Shown here: positions 23,098 to 32,926 of the stretch, in pieces | Numbering within the stretch: position 1 is the first letter of the stretch | Layout: every line of letters starts with the position of its first letter | DNA from: Candidatus Endomicrobium neocapritermitis | GTDB lineage: Bacteria; Elusimicrobiota; Endomicrobiia; Endomicrobiales; Endomicrobiaceae | NCBI GenBank assembly: GCA_009778325.1 | Contig: WRJZ01000052.1 | Location: 1 to 64,000 of the forward strand | Direction: 5' to 3' | DNA length: 64,000 nt | Translations under genes and position numbers: made by a program | The notes under the pieces: model-generated | Told to the model about the DNA's origin: nothing | Seen by the model: only the letters and a program-made list of their open reading frames with translations | The model's database searches: none

Positions 23098-26000
23098 ATG
23101 AAAAAGACGATTTTTTTTATTTTGATGTTTTTCGTATTTTCGCGCGGGGTTGTTTTTGCAAATGAGCTTGCCGCGTCGATAATTGCCGGAGAGACGGATA
23201 AGGCCGTGAGCTTAATAGAACGCGGCGAAGGCATTGATATAAATGCAAAAGACGAGCAGGGGTATACGCCTCTTATCATTGCCGCACAACATGGAGACGC
23301 TGCGGCGGTCAGGGCTCTTATAAATAAAAATGCAGATATTAACGCGAAAAGTTATAAAGGCATTACGGCATTAATGGCGGCGGTTGAAAAAGGAAGTATC
23401 GATATCGCGATTATGCTTGCAGACGCACGCGCTGAAATAGACGCTAAAGACAATGAAGGATGGACGGCTTTGCTTTTTGCCGCGCGTTCCGGCAATGCAG
23501 GTATGGCAAGGTTTTTGATAGACAGAAGGGCTGATGTAAACGCCAGAAACTATGCCGGCGAGACTCCTCTCACGCAGGCTGTTGAGAAAAGCCACAGAGA
23601 CATAGTAAAAATGCTGATTGAAAACGGCGCTAATGTAAATGCAAGGCAGAATAACGGATGGACGCCGTTAATGTTTGCGGCAAAAAACGGAAGCGATTTT
23701 ATCATGACGCTTTTAGTTGACGAGAAAGCCGACGTAAACGCAAAAAATAATTCATACTGGACTCCTTTAATGATCGCAATTAAAAGCGGACATCAGGCCT
23801 CGGCAAAACTTCTTATAGAATCAGGAGCGAATGTTAACGTTGAAAATGAAAATAAGTGGACGGCCCTGATGTTTGCCGCTGAAGCAGGCAGCGAGGAAAC
23901 CGTTAATCTTCTCATAGACAGAAATGCAGGAATTGACGCGAAAAACGATTCAAATTCAACCGCGCTTATCATTGCTTTGGACAATAAGCGTGCCGAAACG
24001 GCAAACCTCCTCATTAACGCCGGAGCAAACGTAGACATAAAAAATAATAACGGAATGACCGCTCTAATGCTTGCTCTGAGGAACGAATACGTTAAAGAAG
24101 CCCGTAAAATTATAAACAAAACCGCGAATGTCAATGCCACGGACGCTAAAGGCTGGAACGCTTTGATGTTTGCGGCAAGGTACGGCAATTCATCGGAAGT
24201 ATTTTCGGATCTTATAAATAAAAGAGCGCATGTTAACGCCAAGAATGATTCCGGCTGGACTGCCCTTATGCTCGCGGCTTACGCCGGCAACGGGGAGTTT
24301 ATTAAAATACTCATGGAAAATGGCGCTGATACCGAGATTAAAAATAATAACGGCAGGACTGCTCTTATGGAAGCGATTGAAAATAAGCATCCGGAAACGG
24401 CTGCTGTTCTTATCGCGGAAGGCGCGGACGTAAATGCGAAAGCCGGCGAAATATATATGACCGCGCTTATGTTTGCTTCAGCCGCAGGATACGACAGCCT
24501 TGTTTCTCTTTTGCTTTCAAAAGGCGCAAATGTTGACGATAAAAATAATGAAAATATGACGGCTTTGTTTTTCGCGGTAATAAATAACAGAATCGGCACC
24601 GTGAAAAAACTGATTGAATCCGGAGCTGATATAAACTTAAGCGACAATAAAGGAAAAAATGTTTTGGCTTATGCCGTAGAAAACGGACATAAAGAACTTG
24701 AAAAACTGCTCAGAGCCGAGATTGCCGATAATGCAAAAGGCGTTTTAGCCGAAATAAATAAAGGCGAAGGAATGGACACCCATGTCACTCCGGTTTTGCT
24801 TGCCGCTTATGACGGCGATATTGAAAAAGTAAAAGAAAAATTATCAGCAAGTAAAAAAGCCGCCGGAGAGAAAACACCGCTGGGAGTTACTCCGCTTATG
24901 ATAGCCGCGTCAAAAGATAATATTGAGATGGCAAAACTTTTGATTGAAAAAGGAGTGAAAGTCAACGTTTCCGCTAAAGACGGTTCTACGGCTTTGATTT
25001 TTGCGGCGCGCGGCGCATCGCCTGAAATGATAAATCTGCTTCTTGATAACGGCGCAAAAGTAAATTTGGCTGATAAAAAAGGGCTGACGCCTTTATCGGC
25101 GGCAATAAAAGCCGGAAGAATAGATGGAGTTCACGTTTTGATTGCGAGAGGAGCCGATGTAAATAAAAAAGATATTGAGGGGATGACTCCTCTGATGCAT
25201 GCCGCGAGAAACGGAAATGAGCGCATAATAAAAGAATTGATAAAAAGCGGAGCAAAAGTAAACGATAAGAATAAATCCGGACAGAGCGCGCTTATGATTG
25301 CCGCCGACGCAGAAAATAAAGAAGCGGTAAATATTTTAATTGAAAACGGCGCGGATATAAATATGAAAGACAATAACGGTTTTTCGGCTTTGGCTATGTC
25401 GGTATATAACGGCAAACCGGAAATGGTCGCTCTTCTTATAGAAAAAGGCGCGAATGTAAATATTAAAAACAACAAAGGCTGGACTCCGCTCATTATTGCG
25501 GCTTATCATGACAAAGCCGGCATTGTAAAAAAGCTGTACGAAGCCGGAGCGGATATAAACGCTGCAACGAAAGACGGCTGGACAGCTCTTATGGTTGCTG
25601 CAAAATACGGCAAAGACAAAATGGAAACTCTTAATCTGATTATAGAGCTTAAGCCGAATATCAATTTTAGAAATAAAAGCGGATGGAGCGCATTGATGCT
25701 TGCGGCTTATGAAGGAAATATTAAATCCGCGCAAGCGCTGATTTCCGCAGGCGCTGATGTCAACGCTTCAAAAAAAGACGGTTTTACGTCGCTCATGCTG
25801 GCCAGTGAGGCAAAAAACGCGGAAATGGCCAAACTTTTATTGTCTGCCGGCGCGAATATAAATATTGACAGTTCGTACTGGGGAACGGCTCTTAATGTCG
25901 CAGTTGCGAACGACGATGAAGAAATGGTCAGATTTTTGGTAAGGAGCGGGGCTGACAGAAACAAAACCGGAAAAAGCGGAAAGACGGCTTTGATGATAGC

Positions 26001-26283
26001 CGCGATGAGGGGCAATATCAAGATTGCGGAGTATTTGATTAATAACGGCGCTGACGTGAACGCGCAAGAAAAAAGAAGCGGATATACCGCTCTTGATTAT
26101 GCCTTCGGAAATGATGAAATGATAAATTTTCTTAAACAGCACGGTGCAGATAAAGCCAATGCTTTGAAGTACGACAAGATAATGGAAGAAAAACGCGAAT
26201 CTTTCTCCGTTCAGAAAGTTAATACGGCCGAAGGAAGCTCAACTTCTCCGTTTGATAATTCTGAGAAATGGATGCTGCAGTAA
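23098..26283 (+). CDS. Exported protein with 29 ankyrin repeats
   Basis: 1,061-aa protein. A signal peptide (residues 1-22, ending VVFA) is followed by ankyrin repeats of about 33 aa, each with the GxTALMxAAxxG and GADVNAKN pattern. I count 29 by hand: 15 in a first array (residues ~55-545), a short irregular linker (AEINKGEGMDTHV), then 14 more to about residue 1020, and a polar tail ending SEKWMLQ. It would form a long solenoid outside the cytoplasm, for binding partner proteins. Ribosome site caaggag precedes the ATG. An exported solenoid of this size hints at interaction with other cells, which is inference. Confidence 0.95.
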   Translation: MKKTIFFILMFFVFSRGVVFANELAASIIAGETDKAVSLIERGEGIDINAKDEQGYTPLIIAAQHGDAAAVRALINKNADINAKSYKGITALMAAVEKGSIDIAIMLADARAEIDAKDNEGWTALLFAARSGNAGMARFLIDRRADVNARNYAGETPLTQAVEKSHRDIVKMLIENGANVNARQNNGWTPLMFAAKNGSDFIMTLLVDEKADVNAKNNSYWTPLMIAIKSGHQASAKLLIESGANVNVENENKWTALMFAAEAGSEETVNLLIDRNAGIDAKNDSNSTALIIALDNKRAETANLLINAGANVDIKNNNGMTALMLALRNEYVKEARKIINKTANVNATDAKGWNALMFAARYGNSSEVFSDLINKRAHVNAKNDSGWTALMLAAYAGNGEFIKILMENGADTEIKNNNGRTALMEAIENKHPETAAVLIAEGADVNAKAGEIYMTALMFASAAGYDSLVSLLLSKGANVDDKNNENMTALFFAVINNRIGTVKKLIESGADINLSDNKGKNVLAYAVENGHKELEKLLRAEIADNAKGVLAEINKGEGMDTHVTPVLLAAYDGDIEKVKEKLSASKKAAGEKTPLGVTPLMIAASKDNIEMAKLLIEKGVKVNVSAKDGSTALIFAARGASPEMINLLLDNGAKVNLADKKGLTPLSAAIKAGRIDGVHVLIARGADVNKKDIEGMTPLMHAARNGNERIIKELIKSGAKVNDKNKSGQSALMIAADAENKEAVNILIENGADINMKDNNGFSALAMSVYNGKPEMVALLIEKGANVNIKNNKGWTPLIIAAYHDKAGIVKKLYEAGADINAATKDGWTALMVAAKYGKDKMETLNLIIELKPNINFRNKSGWSALMLAAYEGNIKSAQALISAGADVNASKKDGFTSLMLASEAKNAEMAKLLLSAGANINIDSSYWGTALNVAVANDDEEMVRFLVRSGADRNKTGKSGKTALMIAAMRGNIKIAEYLINNGADVNAQEKRSGYTALDYAFGNDEMINFLKQHGADKANALKYDKIMEEKRESFSVQKVNTAEGSSTSPFDNSEKWMLQ

Positions 26284-26348
26284 AGGCAATTACGAATTAC
26301 GAATGACGAATTACGAATCAATGGCAAGGGCAAAACGGCAATTGTGAA
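26283..26348. repeat. Half element, word attacga
   Basis: ggcaattacgaattacgaatg and its continuation through caatggcaagggcaaaacggcaatt is nearly identical to the coding copy at 11098 and the intergenic copy at 38203. No inverted right arm is present. It lies directly after the ankyrin gene stop, so here it did not extend the protein. Confidence 0.85.
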
Positions 26349-26384
26349 CAAACATATTTTTTATATTATAGAATATAAAACAAT

Positions 26385-26413
26385 TTGATTTATGTCTTTT
26401 TTTATATTATACT
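26385..26413 (+). promoter_or_regulatory. Sigma-70-like promoter of the DUF4143 ATPase gene
   Basis: TTGATT (26385-26390), 17-bp spacer, TATACT (26408-26413). The ATG is at 26438, with a gggggg ribosome-site-like run between. Confidence 0.65.
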
Positions 26414-26437
26414 ATATTTGCAATAGGGGGGTATAGT

Positions 26438-27634
26438 ATGATAAAAAGACCGGAATATTTAAAGAATTTATTTAGCTTTAAAGATAAACAATTAATAAAA
26501 ATTGTAACGGGCGTGCGCCGTTGCGGTAAATCAACTTTATTTGAATTATATCAGAAAGAACTGCTTAAAGATAAAATCCCGTCCAAACAAATCCAAAGTA
26601 TAAATATGGAAGACCCTGCTTATGCCGAGCTTATGGATTGGCGTAAACTTTACGATTATGTAAACAAACGCCTTGTTCCGGGAAAGAAAAACTATGTGTT
26701 TATTGACGAAATACAAAACGTTGCGGACTTTGAGAAAGCGGCAGACGGGCTTTTTATAAAAAAGAATGTTGATCTGTATTTAACCGGTTCCAACTCAAAA
26801 ATGCAATCCGGCGAGTGGGCTACTTTGCTTTCCGGACGCTATGTTGAAATACATATGCTGCCGTTATCTTTCAAAGAATATCATTCTGCGGCTTATACAG
26901 GAAATTTAGAAGAAACTTTCCGTAATTATTTAGAAAACAGCTCCTTCCCGTACGCCTTGCAGCTGGACGGCGATAAAAAACAAATAAGGGATTATTTGGG
27001 CGGGATATATAACACCGTAGTCCTTAAAGATATTGTTGAGAATAAAAAAATAAGAGATGTCAGCCGGCTTGAAAGCGTCATAAAATTTATGGCTGATAAT
27101 GTCGGAAATGTGACATCTATAAAAAAAATCAGCGACACAATGACTTCAGACGGCATAAAAATGCTGCCTATAACAATAGAAAATTATCTTGACGCTTTTC
27201 GCAATAGCTTTATACTTTATAAAATAAGCAGATATGACGTAAAAGGTAAAAAATATCTTCAAACGCTTGATAAATATTATTTAGTGGACATGGGATTGCG
27301 TTATTATCTTCTGGGCGACAGAAAGACTGACAGAGGGCATATACTTGAAAATATAGTATATCTTGAGCTTTTAAGGCGCGGCTATAAGGTTTATATAGGC
27401 AAAGTCGGCGATAAAGAAGTAGATTTTGCAGTTGAAGGCGCTGACGGCATAGAATATTACCAAGTTGCCGATACGCTTATCCAGGAAAAAACGCTTGAGC
27501 GCGAACTTGCCCCGCTTGACGCTATAAAAGACCATAATCCTAAATTTATTTTGACAAGGGATTTTGAACCTAAAACATCACATAACGGCATAAAGCAATT
27601 AAATATTTTTGATTGGTTATTGAGTGAAAAATAA
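26438..27634 (+). CDS. AAA ATPase with DUF4143 domain
   Basis: 398-aa protein of the AAA_14/DUF4143 group. Walker A is TGVRRCGKST (near residue 26), Walker B is YVFIDEIQ (about residue 90), followed by the LTGSNSKM sensor and LSGRYVEIHMLPLSFKEY. The C-terminal half is DUF4143, ending with the nuclease-like fold region (KVGDKEVDFAVE). These proteins are common mobile accessory genes in bacteria and archaea, with unknown role. It has its own promoter and is not clearly part of a neighbouring operon. Confidence 0.93.
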   Translation: MIKRPEYLKNLFSFKDKQLIKIVTGVRRCGKSTLFELYQKELLKDKIPSKQIQSINMEDPAYAELMDWRKLYDYVNKRLVPGKKNYVFIDEIQNVADFEKAADGLFIKKNVDLYLTGSNSKMQSGEWATLLSGRYVEIHMLPLSFKEYHSAAYTGNLEETFRNYLENSSFPYALQLDGDKKQIRDYLGGIYNTVVLKDIVENKKIRDVSRLESVIKFMADNVGNVTSIKKISDTMTSDGIKMLPITIENYLDAFRNSFILYKISRYDVKGKKYLQTLDKYYLVDMGLRYYLLGDRKTDRGHILENIVYLELLRRGYKVYIGKVGDKEVDFAVEGADGIEYYQVADTLIQEKTLERELAPLDAIKDHNPKFILTRDFEPKTSHNGIKQLNIFDWLLSEK

Positions 27635-27673
27635 GATAATATTCCTCCGTTTACGATATGGAAATAAACAAAA

Positions 27674-30193
27674 ATGAAAAATCAGAAAATTAACGAAATA
27701 CTAAGCCTTGTGCAAAGGCCGTCAAGATATATCAACAGCGAGCTCAACTCTCATCAGGCTGATATGTCTGCGGATTTTTCCGTATGCCTGTGCTTTCCGG
27801 ACATTTATGAAGTAGGAGCTTCAAATCTCGGGCTTGAGATTCTTTACCATTTAATAAATGAAAAAAAGCTGGCCAGGTGCGAGAGATGTTTTGCCCCTGA
27901 TACGGATTTGGAGCAAATACTGCGTGAAAGAAAAATAAGCCTTTTTTCGCTTGAATCCCAAAGCGGTTTAAATAGTTTTGATATCGTGGGATTTACCATT
28001 CAATGCGAACTTGTCGCGACAAATATTATTAATATGCTGGATTTAAGCGGTATGTCCGCTTTTGCAAAAGACAGAAAAGAAGAAGACCCTCTTATACTCG
28101 GCGGAGGCCCGGCTTTGACAAATCCCGAGCCTTTTGCCGATTTTTTTGACGCTTTTGTTATCGGCGACGGCGAAGTGGCGATGCCTCTTGTAATAAATTC
28201 ATGGAAAGAAACAAAAAACATGCCTAAAGCCGAAAGGCTTAAAAAACTTTCCGAAATAGAAGGCGTTTATATTCCTTCGCTTTATAATGTCGAGTACAAT
28301 GAAGACAATACGGTAAAATCAGTTTTGCCGGTAAGCGGCGAAGTTAAAGCTGTTGTGAATAAAACCGTTTTAAACCTTGAAAACGCATATTTTCCCAAGA
28401 AAAAAATAGTTCCTTTTGCCGAAACAGTGCACAACAGGCTCAATATTGAAGTTGCGCGCGGATGTCCCGGACAGTGCAGATTTTGCCAGGCTTCAAAATA
28501 CTATCGCCCGTGGAGGCAGCGCCCCCTTGAAAATCTTTTGGAGCTTGTAAAAGAAGGGTTAGCGTCTACCGGTTATGAGGAAGTGGCTTTTTCGTCGCTT
28601 TCATGCAGCGATTATAAAAATCTTGATAAGCTGCTGATGGAAACAAATAATTTGTACGGCAGTTCAAATTTGAGCATATCTTTGCCGTCTTTGCGCTGTA
28701 ATGAACATTCGCTGAAAGTCGCGCAGTATATAAACCGCAGCAAAAGGCCTACTTTGACTTTCGCGCCTGAAGCCGGCACTGACAGGCTAAGGAATGTTAT
28801 CGGAAAATATTTGTCCGAAAAACAGATTGTCAAAACGCTGCTTTCGGCAAACGCCATGGGCTGGAAAGTCATAAAACTTTATTTTATGATAGGGTTGCCC
28901 ACTGAAACTGATGAGGATTTAGCAGGTATAAATACTTTAGTGCGTTTTGTTAAAAAAGAGGCCAAAAAGGGCAATTACGAATTACGAATTACGAATTACG
29001 AATCAACGGCGAAAGGCAAAGGGCTCGATTTTAATATTACTGTTTCTCCGTTTGTGCCGAAAGCGCAGACTGCTTTCCAGTGGGCGCCTATGACGGCTCC
29101 CGAGAAAATAAAAGAGAAAATTGATTATTTAAATAAGATTCTTCCAGCAAAAATAAAAGCGCATAACTACAGAGCAAGCGTGCTGGAAGCTTTTATCGCA
29201 AAGGGAGACCGGCGCGTTTCCCGGGCGATTTACAAAGCGTGGCAAAAGGGCGCGCGGTTTGACCAGTGGGCCGATAAATTCGGCAATGATATTTGGAGCG
29301 AAGCGATTGCCGAAAGCGGGCTGAGTATTGATTTTTATGTTTACAGGGCAATAAAAGAGGGCGAAGTCCTCCCGTGGGATCATATTAATTTCGGAGTTAC
29401 AAAAGAATTTTTATATAAAGATTATATAAAAGGCATAAATGAAACTGCCGAAGCCGAAAGTGAAAAATTCGATAAAACGCAGTGCCTGCTGCCGGAAAAT
29501 TATGAAGAACCTAAAAATTCGGTTTTGCCGCCCGTAATGCGTATACGCCTTCGTTTTTCAAAAACGGGCATGGTTAAATATGTTTCGCATCTTGAACAGA
29601 TTGAAGTTTTAAGAAGGGCGGCAAGGCGTTCCGGGCTGCCTGTGGCATATACCGCGGGTTTTAGCCCGCAGGTAAAATCATCTTACGGACCTCCTCTTTC
29701 GGTAGGACATGAAAGTTTATGCGAATACATGGAGCTTTATTTTACGGAAAAAGTGAATGCCGGTGAAGTAATTGAAAAATTTAGCGCAAATCTTCCATAC
29801 GGATTCTCTATTTTGGACGCGAAAAGGGTGCCTCTTAACTTCCCTTCAATAGATGTTTTGGCAAATGTTGCTGAATTTTTAATAGAAAATGCGGATATAG
29901 CGCAGGAAAAGATAGATAATTTTATAAACCAAAGTTCAATACCGGTTGAAAAGTCCAAAAAAGGCAAAATTATCGAAATTGACGCTAAGCCTTTAATAAA
30001 AAAGATTCAAAATATTGAAGGTTCGCTGATAATGCAGTTAAGATTTGGCAGCGGAAAAACGGTAAAACCTGAAATGATTTTAAAAAAACTATTGGAAAAT
30101 AATGAAATTTATGCCAAAATATACAATATATACAGTATAAAAAAAATAAAATTATATATAGAGGTATCCAACGGGGAGATTTATGAGCCGTAG
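27674..30193 (+). CDS. TIGR03960-type radical SAM protein fused to DUF2344
   Basis: 839-aa protein. The N-terminal ~200 residues form a B12-binding-like Rossmann region (LCFPDIYEVGASNLGLEIL). The radical SAM core has the cluster motif CPGQCRFCQ (CX3CX2C). The C-terminal domain from about residue 615 is the TIGR03936/DUF2344 type (MRIRLRFSKTGMVKYVSHLEQ). This fusion is often found next to rng and ribosomal genes such as rplU, as here with RNase G two genes on. An in-frame repeat-element peptide (residues ~432-450, NYELRITNYESTAK) interrupts the core between EAKK and LDFNITVSPF. The gene overlaps the next by 11 bases. Confidence 0.92.
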   Translation: MKNQKINEILSLVQRPSRYINSELNSHQADMSADFSVCLCFPDIYEVGASNLGLEILYHLINEKKLARCERCFAPDTDLEQILRERKISLFSLESQSGLNSFDIVGFTIQCELVATNIINMLDLSGMSAFAKDRKEEDPLILGGGPALTNPEPFADFFDAFVIGDGEVAMPLVINSWKETKNMPKAERLKKLSEIEGVYIPSLYNVEYNEDNTVKSVLPVSGEVKAVVNKTVLNLENAYFPKKKIVPFAETVHNRLNIEVARGCPGQCRFCQASKYYRPWRQRPLENLLELVKEGLASTGYEEVAFSSLSCSDYKNLDKLLMETNNLYGSSNLSISLPSLRCNEHSLKVAQYINRSKRPTLTFAPEAGTDRLRNVIGKYLSEKQIVKTLLSANAMGWKVIKLYFMIGLPTETDEDLAGINTLVRFVKKEAKKGNYELRITNYESTAKGKGLDFNITVSPFVPKAQTAFQWAPMTAPEKIKEKIDYLNKILPAKIKAHNYRASVLEAFIAKGDRRVSRAIYKAWQKGARFDQWADKFGNDIWSEAIAESGLSIDFYVYRAIKEGEVLPWDHINFGVTKEFLYKDYIKGINETAEAESEKFDKTQCLLPENYEEPKNSVLPPVMRIRLRFSKTGMVKYVSHLEQIEVLRRAARRSGLPVAYTAGFSPQVKSSYGPPLSVGHESLCEYMELYFTEKVNAGEVIEKFSANLPYGFSILDAKRVPLNFPSIDVLANVAEFLIENADIAQEKIDNFINQSSIPVEKSKKGKIIEIDAKPLIKKIQNIEGSLIMQLRFGSGKTVKPEMILKKLLENNEIYAKIYNIYSIKKIKLYIEVSNGEIYEP
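28969..29022 (+). repeat. attacga heptad repeat inserted in frame in the radical SAM gene
   Basis: gggcaattacgaattacgaa and its continuation to caacggcgaaaggcaaag is nearly the same as the copies at 11098, 26283 and 38203. It is read as GNYELRITNYESTAKGKG, in the same frame as in the giant gene. The flanking protein sequence fits the family on both sides. Confidence 0.92.
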
Positions 30194-31436
30194 CTCTTTC
30201 AAGATTATGCTTTCGTGCGCTCTTACTGCGGTTTTTTTTTGTATTGTTTACGGAGCGGCAAACAAAAAAACTGAAATATTTTACGTAGGAGATACCATAG
30301 TTTTAGGCAACAGAGGGGCTTCTATATTTTCCGATAAGCTTCAGTTTTTTTTTGATAAAGAATACGGAACGGACAGAGTTTCGGTATATAATTATTCGTT
30401 TTTTGACATGAATACCGCCCAATGCCTCAGGCTTGTAACCGATCTTCTTTCAAAACCTGATAATAATACCGAATTTGTGGTAATTATGGCGGGAGAAGCT
30501 AATTATTATAATTTGGACGGTTTGACCGATTACCTTGCTTCTGCCGGGAGGTATCATCCTAAAAATGCTTTAATAAATGAAAATGATATTGATGCCGTAA
30601 AAAAACTTAATGAGGGAGTTGCCGGTATTTATAATTCGCCGGCGGCATTTTCAAACAAAGCTTTTCTTCAGTACCTTTTTGCCGCCGCTTATCGTTCAAT
30701 AGCGGGCTCTTCTCCAAAAAAAGTTGAAGGGTATGTTCCTAAAATAATACCGTCATTTTTGGTTCTTTCGGAAGATAATCCGCGTAATGACGGTGACGCT
30801 TCGTCAGCTTCAAGATACAGGCTTGCGTGGAATTTGATAAACGCCGGCAAGTTTAAAGAAGCCGAAACAGTGATTAAAGAAATGTTAAGAAATAATCCGT
30901 TTGATTCAGGGTTATACTACGCGCTCGGTTCTTTATATCTTGCGGAAAGCAATCCGAGAGTCAGCGAAGCCTTGAAGATGTTCAAAGACGGCATATTAAT
31001 AAATCCGTTTGATAAAGCAAATCAGTCTTACAAAGGTTTGGCCGTAATGTATATGTCTTATGACGGAAAAATAATATCGGAAATACTGTATTTTGCAAGA
31101 GCGATGAAAAGTTTCCTTGGAGAGTTAATCCCCGAAATTAACGCCATAACGGCGATTAATACGGCTGATTATCACGAAAAAACGCTTATTGTTAACGAAT
31201 GGATAGTAAGCGATATAAAAAGAATTGATTCTTTATGCAAAAGCAAAGGAGTCCAAATGCTGGCTGCGGAGTATCCTTTAGACGCGAAATCGGGCGCGTT
31301 TTTGAGAAACTCTTTGTCTTACGGCAATATTGTTTTTGTGGATAACGGATCCGTTTCAAAAAACACGGATTCTTCCGCGATTGCCGATGCCGCAAAGAAT
31401 GTCATGGAAGTTATAAATAATAAAATTAAAAAGTAG
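30183..31436 (+). CDS. Exported TPR protein with SGNH-hydrolase-like N-terminus lacking the Ser
   Basis: 417-aa protein with a signal peptide or anchor (residues 1-25). Residues 30-115 look like the start of an SGNH/GDSL hydrolase (FYVGDTIVLG, then VVIMAGEANYY in place of the GxND block), but the catalytic GDS is GDT. Residues ~205-290 form TPR-like helices (RLAWNLINAGKFKEAE, LYYALGSLYLAES). The end (MLAAEYPLDAK, FVDNGSV) resembles the last SGNH strands, without a clear DxxH. It may be a non-catalytic binding protein. It overlaps the radical SAM gene by 11 bases and precedes rng by 9. Confidence 0.7.
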   Translation: MSRSSFKIMLSCALTAVFFCIVYGAANKKTEIFYVGDTIVLGNRGASIFSDKLQFFFDKEYGTDRVSVYNYSFFDMNTAQCLRLVTDLLSKPDNNTEFVVIMAGEANYYNLDGLTDYLASAGRYHPKNALINENDIDAVKKLNEGVAGIYNSPAAFSNKAFLQYLFAAAYRSIAGSSPKKVEGYVPKIIPSFLVLSEDNPRNDGDASSASRYRLAWNLINAGKFKEAETVIKEMLRNNPFDSGLYYALGSLYLAESNPRVSEALKMFKDGILINPFDKANQSYKGLAVMYMSYDGKIISEILYFARAMKSFLGELIPEINAITAINTADYHEKTLIVNEWIVSDIKRIDSLCKSKGVQMLAAEYPLDAKSGAFLRNSLSYGNIVFVDNGSVSKNTDSSAIADAAKNVMEVINNKIKK

Positions 31437-31445
31437 GTTATTATA

Positions 31446-32873
31446 GTGAAAAAAGAAATAGTAGTTAACAGAACTTTGGAAGAAACCAAAGTAGCGGTTT
31501 TGGAAGACGGCAGGCTTTTCGATTTATTTATCGAAAGGCGCGAGTCTGAAAAAATCCTAAACAATATATATAAAGGAAAAGTGCAAAATATCGTGCCGGC
31601 GTTAAATTCGGCGTTTATTGATATCGGCTTTGGCAAAAGCGCGTATTTGGGCAAAGACGATATTGTAGCCCAAAAAAATGAGAAAAATATCGAAAATATG
31701 ATTAAGCCCGGACAGGATATAATGGTTCAGGTTTATAAAGAGCCCATAAGCACCAAGGGTCCTAAAGCCACAATGGAAATATCTCTTCCGGGAAGGCTTT
31801 TGGTTTATATGCCTTTCAGCAGCAATATAGGCGTATCGAAAAATATCGACGATAAGAAAGAGTATGACAGGCTTAAAAGAATAGTCGCAGATTTAAAAGT
31901 CGATATTCCGGGCGGCATTATAGTGCGCACCGAAGCGGAGGACGCCACAGAGGAAGAAATAAAAAGAGAGATAAAGTATCTTACGCGTTTATGGGCTTCG
32001 ATAGTGCACAGGTTTGAAGACGCTAAACCCATGAGCCTTATTCATAAAGATTTGGGCGTGGTGTTTCAGACTGTCAGGGATTATTTTACGGAAGACGTTG
32101 TTCTCATGCATATAGATTCTCCGAAAGAGCTTAAAGACGTTACTGAGTTTGTGAGAGTTATTTCTCCGGAGCTGCTTGACAGATTAGTTCTTTATGACGG
32201 CCGCCAGTCGATTTTTAAAGCTTACGGCATAGAAGAAGAGATAAAGAGGCTTCGTTCGAATAAGGCGAGGCTTAAATCCGGCGGATATTTGATAATACAG
32301 GAAGCGGAATCTCTTTGCGCGATAGACGTCAACAGCGGAAAATTTACTTCCAAAACTTCCCAGGAGGATACCGCGGCTATTACAAATCTTGAAGCCGCGC
32401 AAGAGATTGCAAGACAGCTCAGGCTCAGAAATATCGGCGGCATTATAGTTATAGATTTTATAGACATGAGAAAAGCCTCAAACAGACAAAAAGTGCTTGA
32501 AGCGCTGCGTGCGGCCGCAAGAGGTGATAAAGCTAAAATAAAAATTTGGCCTATAACAAGGCTCGGGCTTATTGAGATGACAAGAGAACGCAAGAGAGAA
32601 TCTCTTTTTTCCCTGCTCGGCGATACCTGCCCTACATGCCACGGGCTCGGGCTTGTGCTTTCAAAAGAATCTATTTTTATAAACGTATGCGACGATATAG
32701 AGCAGATGAACGTAGATATGCATCACGGAAAAGTGAAAATAAAACTTAATCCCGACGTTGTTGATTATTTTAAGGAACGCCGGGCCAGGCTCAAAGAGCT
32801 GTTTAAGATGGACTTTGACATTCATTCAAACGCCGACATAGACAGAGAAGACTACCAGATTATTTTTGAATAG
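31446..32873 (+). CDS. rng: Ribonuclease G/E family
   Basis: 475-aa endoribonuclease of the RNase E/G family, which processes rRNA and initiates mRNA decay. It has the S1-like N-terminal region (IYKGKVQNIVPALNSAFIDIG), the metal-binding IDVNSGKF and FIDMR of the DNase I-like domain, and the zinc-link CPTCHGLG. There is no long C-terminal scaffold arm, so RNase G is the better name. GTG start at 31446. It closes the operon with the TIGR03960 radical SAM and TPR genes. Confidence 0.95.
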   Translation: MKKEIVVNRTLEETKVAVLEDGRLFDLFIERRESEKILNNIYKGKVQNIVPALNSAFIDIGFGKSAYLGKDDIVAQKNEKNIENMIKPGQDIMVQVYKEPISTKGPKATMEISLPGRLLVYMPFSSNIGVSKNIDDKKEYDRLKRIVADLKVDIPGGIIVRTEAEDATEEEIKREIKYLTRLWASIVHRFEDAKPMSLIHKDLGVVFQTVRDYFTEDVVLMHIDSPKELKDVTEFVRVISPELLDRLVLYDGRQSIFKAYGIEEEIKRLRSNKARLKSGGYLIIQEAESLCAIDVNSGKFTSKTSQEDTAAITNLEAAQEIARQLRLRNIGGIIVIDFIDMRKASNRQKVLEALRAAARGDKAKIKIWPITRLGLIEMTRERKRESLFSLLGDTCPTCHGLGLVLSKESIFINVCDDIEQMNVDMHHGKVKIKLNPDVVDYFKERRARLKELFKMDFDIHSNADIDREDYQIIFE

Positions 32874-32926
32874 TAAAAAATATTACGGAAATATAAAAAT
32901 TTGCTGATAATCAGGAGGTATTGAAT

